Origin: Macrosoma leucophasiata
Lineage: Eukaryota > Arthropoda > Insecta > Lepidoptera > Hedylidae
Assembly (NCBI GenBank): GCA_036365455.1
Contig: JAWQUS010000023.1
Span: 1,984,001 to 2,048,000 of the forward strand
Length of the DNA stretch: 64,000 nt
Direction: 5' to 3'
Shown: positions 63,906 to 64,000 of the stretch, in pieces
How the letters are laid out: the number at the start of each line of letters is the position of its first letter
How positions within the stretch are numbered: position 1 is the first letter of the stretch
Made by a program: the position numbers and the translations under genes
The notes under the pieces: model-generated
Told to the model about the DNA's origin: nothing
Seen by the model: only the letters and a program-made list of their open reading frames with translations
Database searches by the model: none

Positions 63906-64000
63906 ATCGCATTGTTAAATTGTTATGCTGTCCGTTACTAATTTTTTTATGTGGTCAATGAATATACACCTCTTTTGCGCTGTAATAGTCGTGGAAAGTT

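Noticed and set aside
1..64000. CRISPR array
   Set aside because: No regularly spaced short repeats with unique spacers; the genome is eukaryotic and the repeats are transposable elements or microsatellites.

Overview
The window looks like a gene-poor, transposon-packed stretch of an insect nuclear genome, most likely a moth or butterfly (Lepidoptera). The grounds are AT-rich DNA, a gypsy/errantivirus with an F-like envelope gene, Helitron-like elements ending A|TC...CTAG|T, and LINE tails, SINEs and MITEs of the kind common in Lepidoptera. I found no convincing host protein-coding gene, rRNA gene or genuine tRNA gene. Nearly all coding potential belongs to transposable elements.

Layout. 0-3.6 kb: old SINE and LINE debris. 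3.6-7.3 kb: an almost complete non-LTR retrotransposon (minus strand) whose endonuclease/reverse-transcriptase ORF is broken by one in-frame TGA. 7.5-15.06 kb: a complete errantivirus (minus strand) with gag, pol, env, apparently identical 257-bp LTRs, a tRNA-Ser primer site, a polypurine tract and a 4-bp target duplication; it landed inside a SINE. 15-22.5 kb: SINEs, a short non-autonomous LTR element (17.93-18.84 kb), a SINE with a 5S-rRNA-like head, and a 466-bp tandem duplication. 22.5-36 kb: Helitron-like elements, hAT-like and other MITEs, a decayed CXC-domain gene fragment, RTE LINE 3' ends, a GC-rich 364-bp tandem duplication and a foldback element. 36-47.5 kb: nested TIR elements, SINEs, and LINE 3' ends. 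47.5-64 kb: more of the same, plus hAT-like and TTA-flanked TIR elements, a perfect 73-bp-arm palindrome and further LINE/SINE 3' ends.

Repeat families named here for convenience: SINE-A (about 290 bp, some 35 copies, A-rich tail), SINE-B (about 310 bp, tRNA-like head), SINE-C (tRNA-like core, foldback 5' end), SINE-H (tRNA-like head), SINE-5S (5S-like head), MITE-D (221 bp, 7-bp target duplication), MITE-E (hAT-like, 8-bp target duplication). Several SINEs share 3' tails with LINEs in the same window, which suggests SINE-LINE partnerships. Target duplications and nesting give a relative chronology: the errantivirus is younger than its SINE-A host, and SINE-A is younger than the MITE-D copy at 61.3-61.9 kb.
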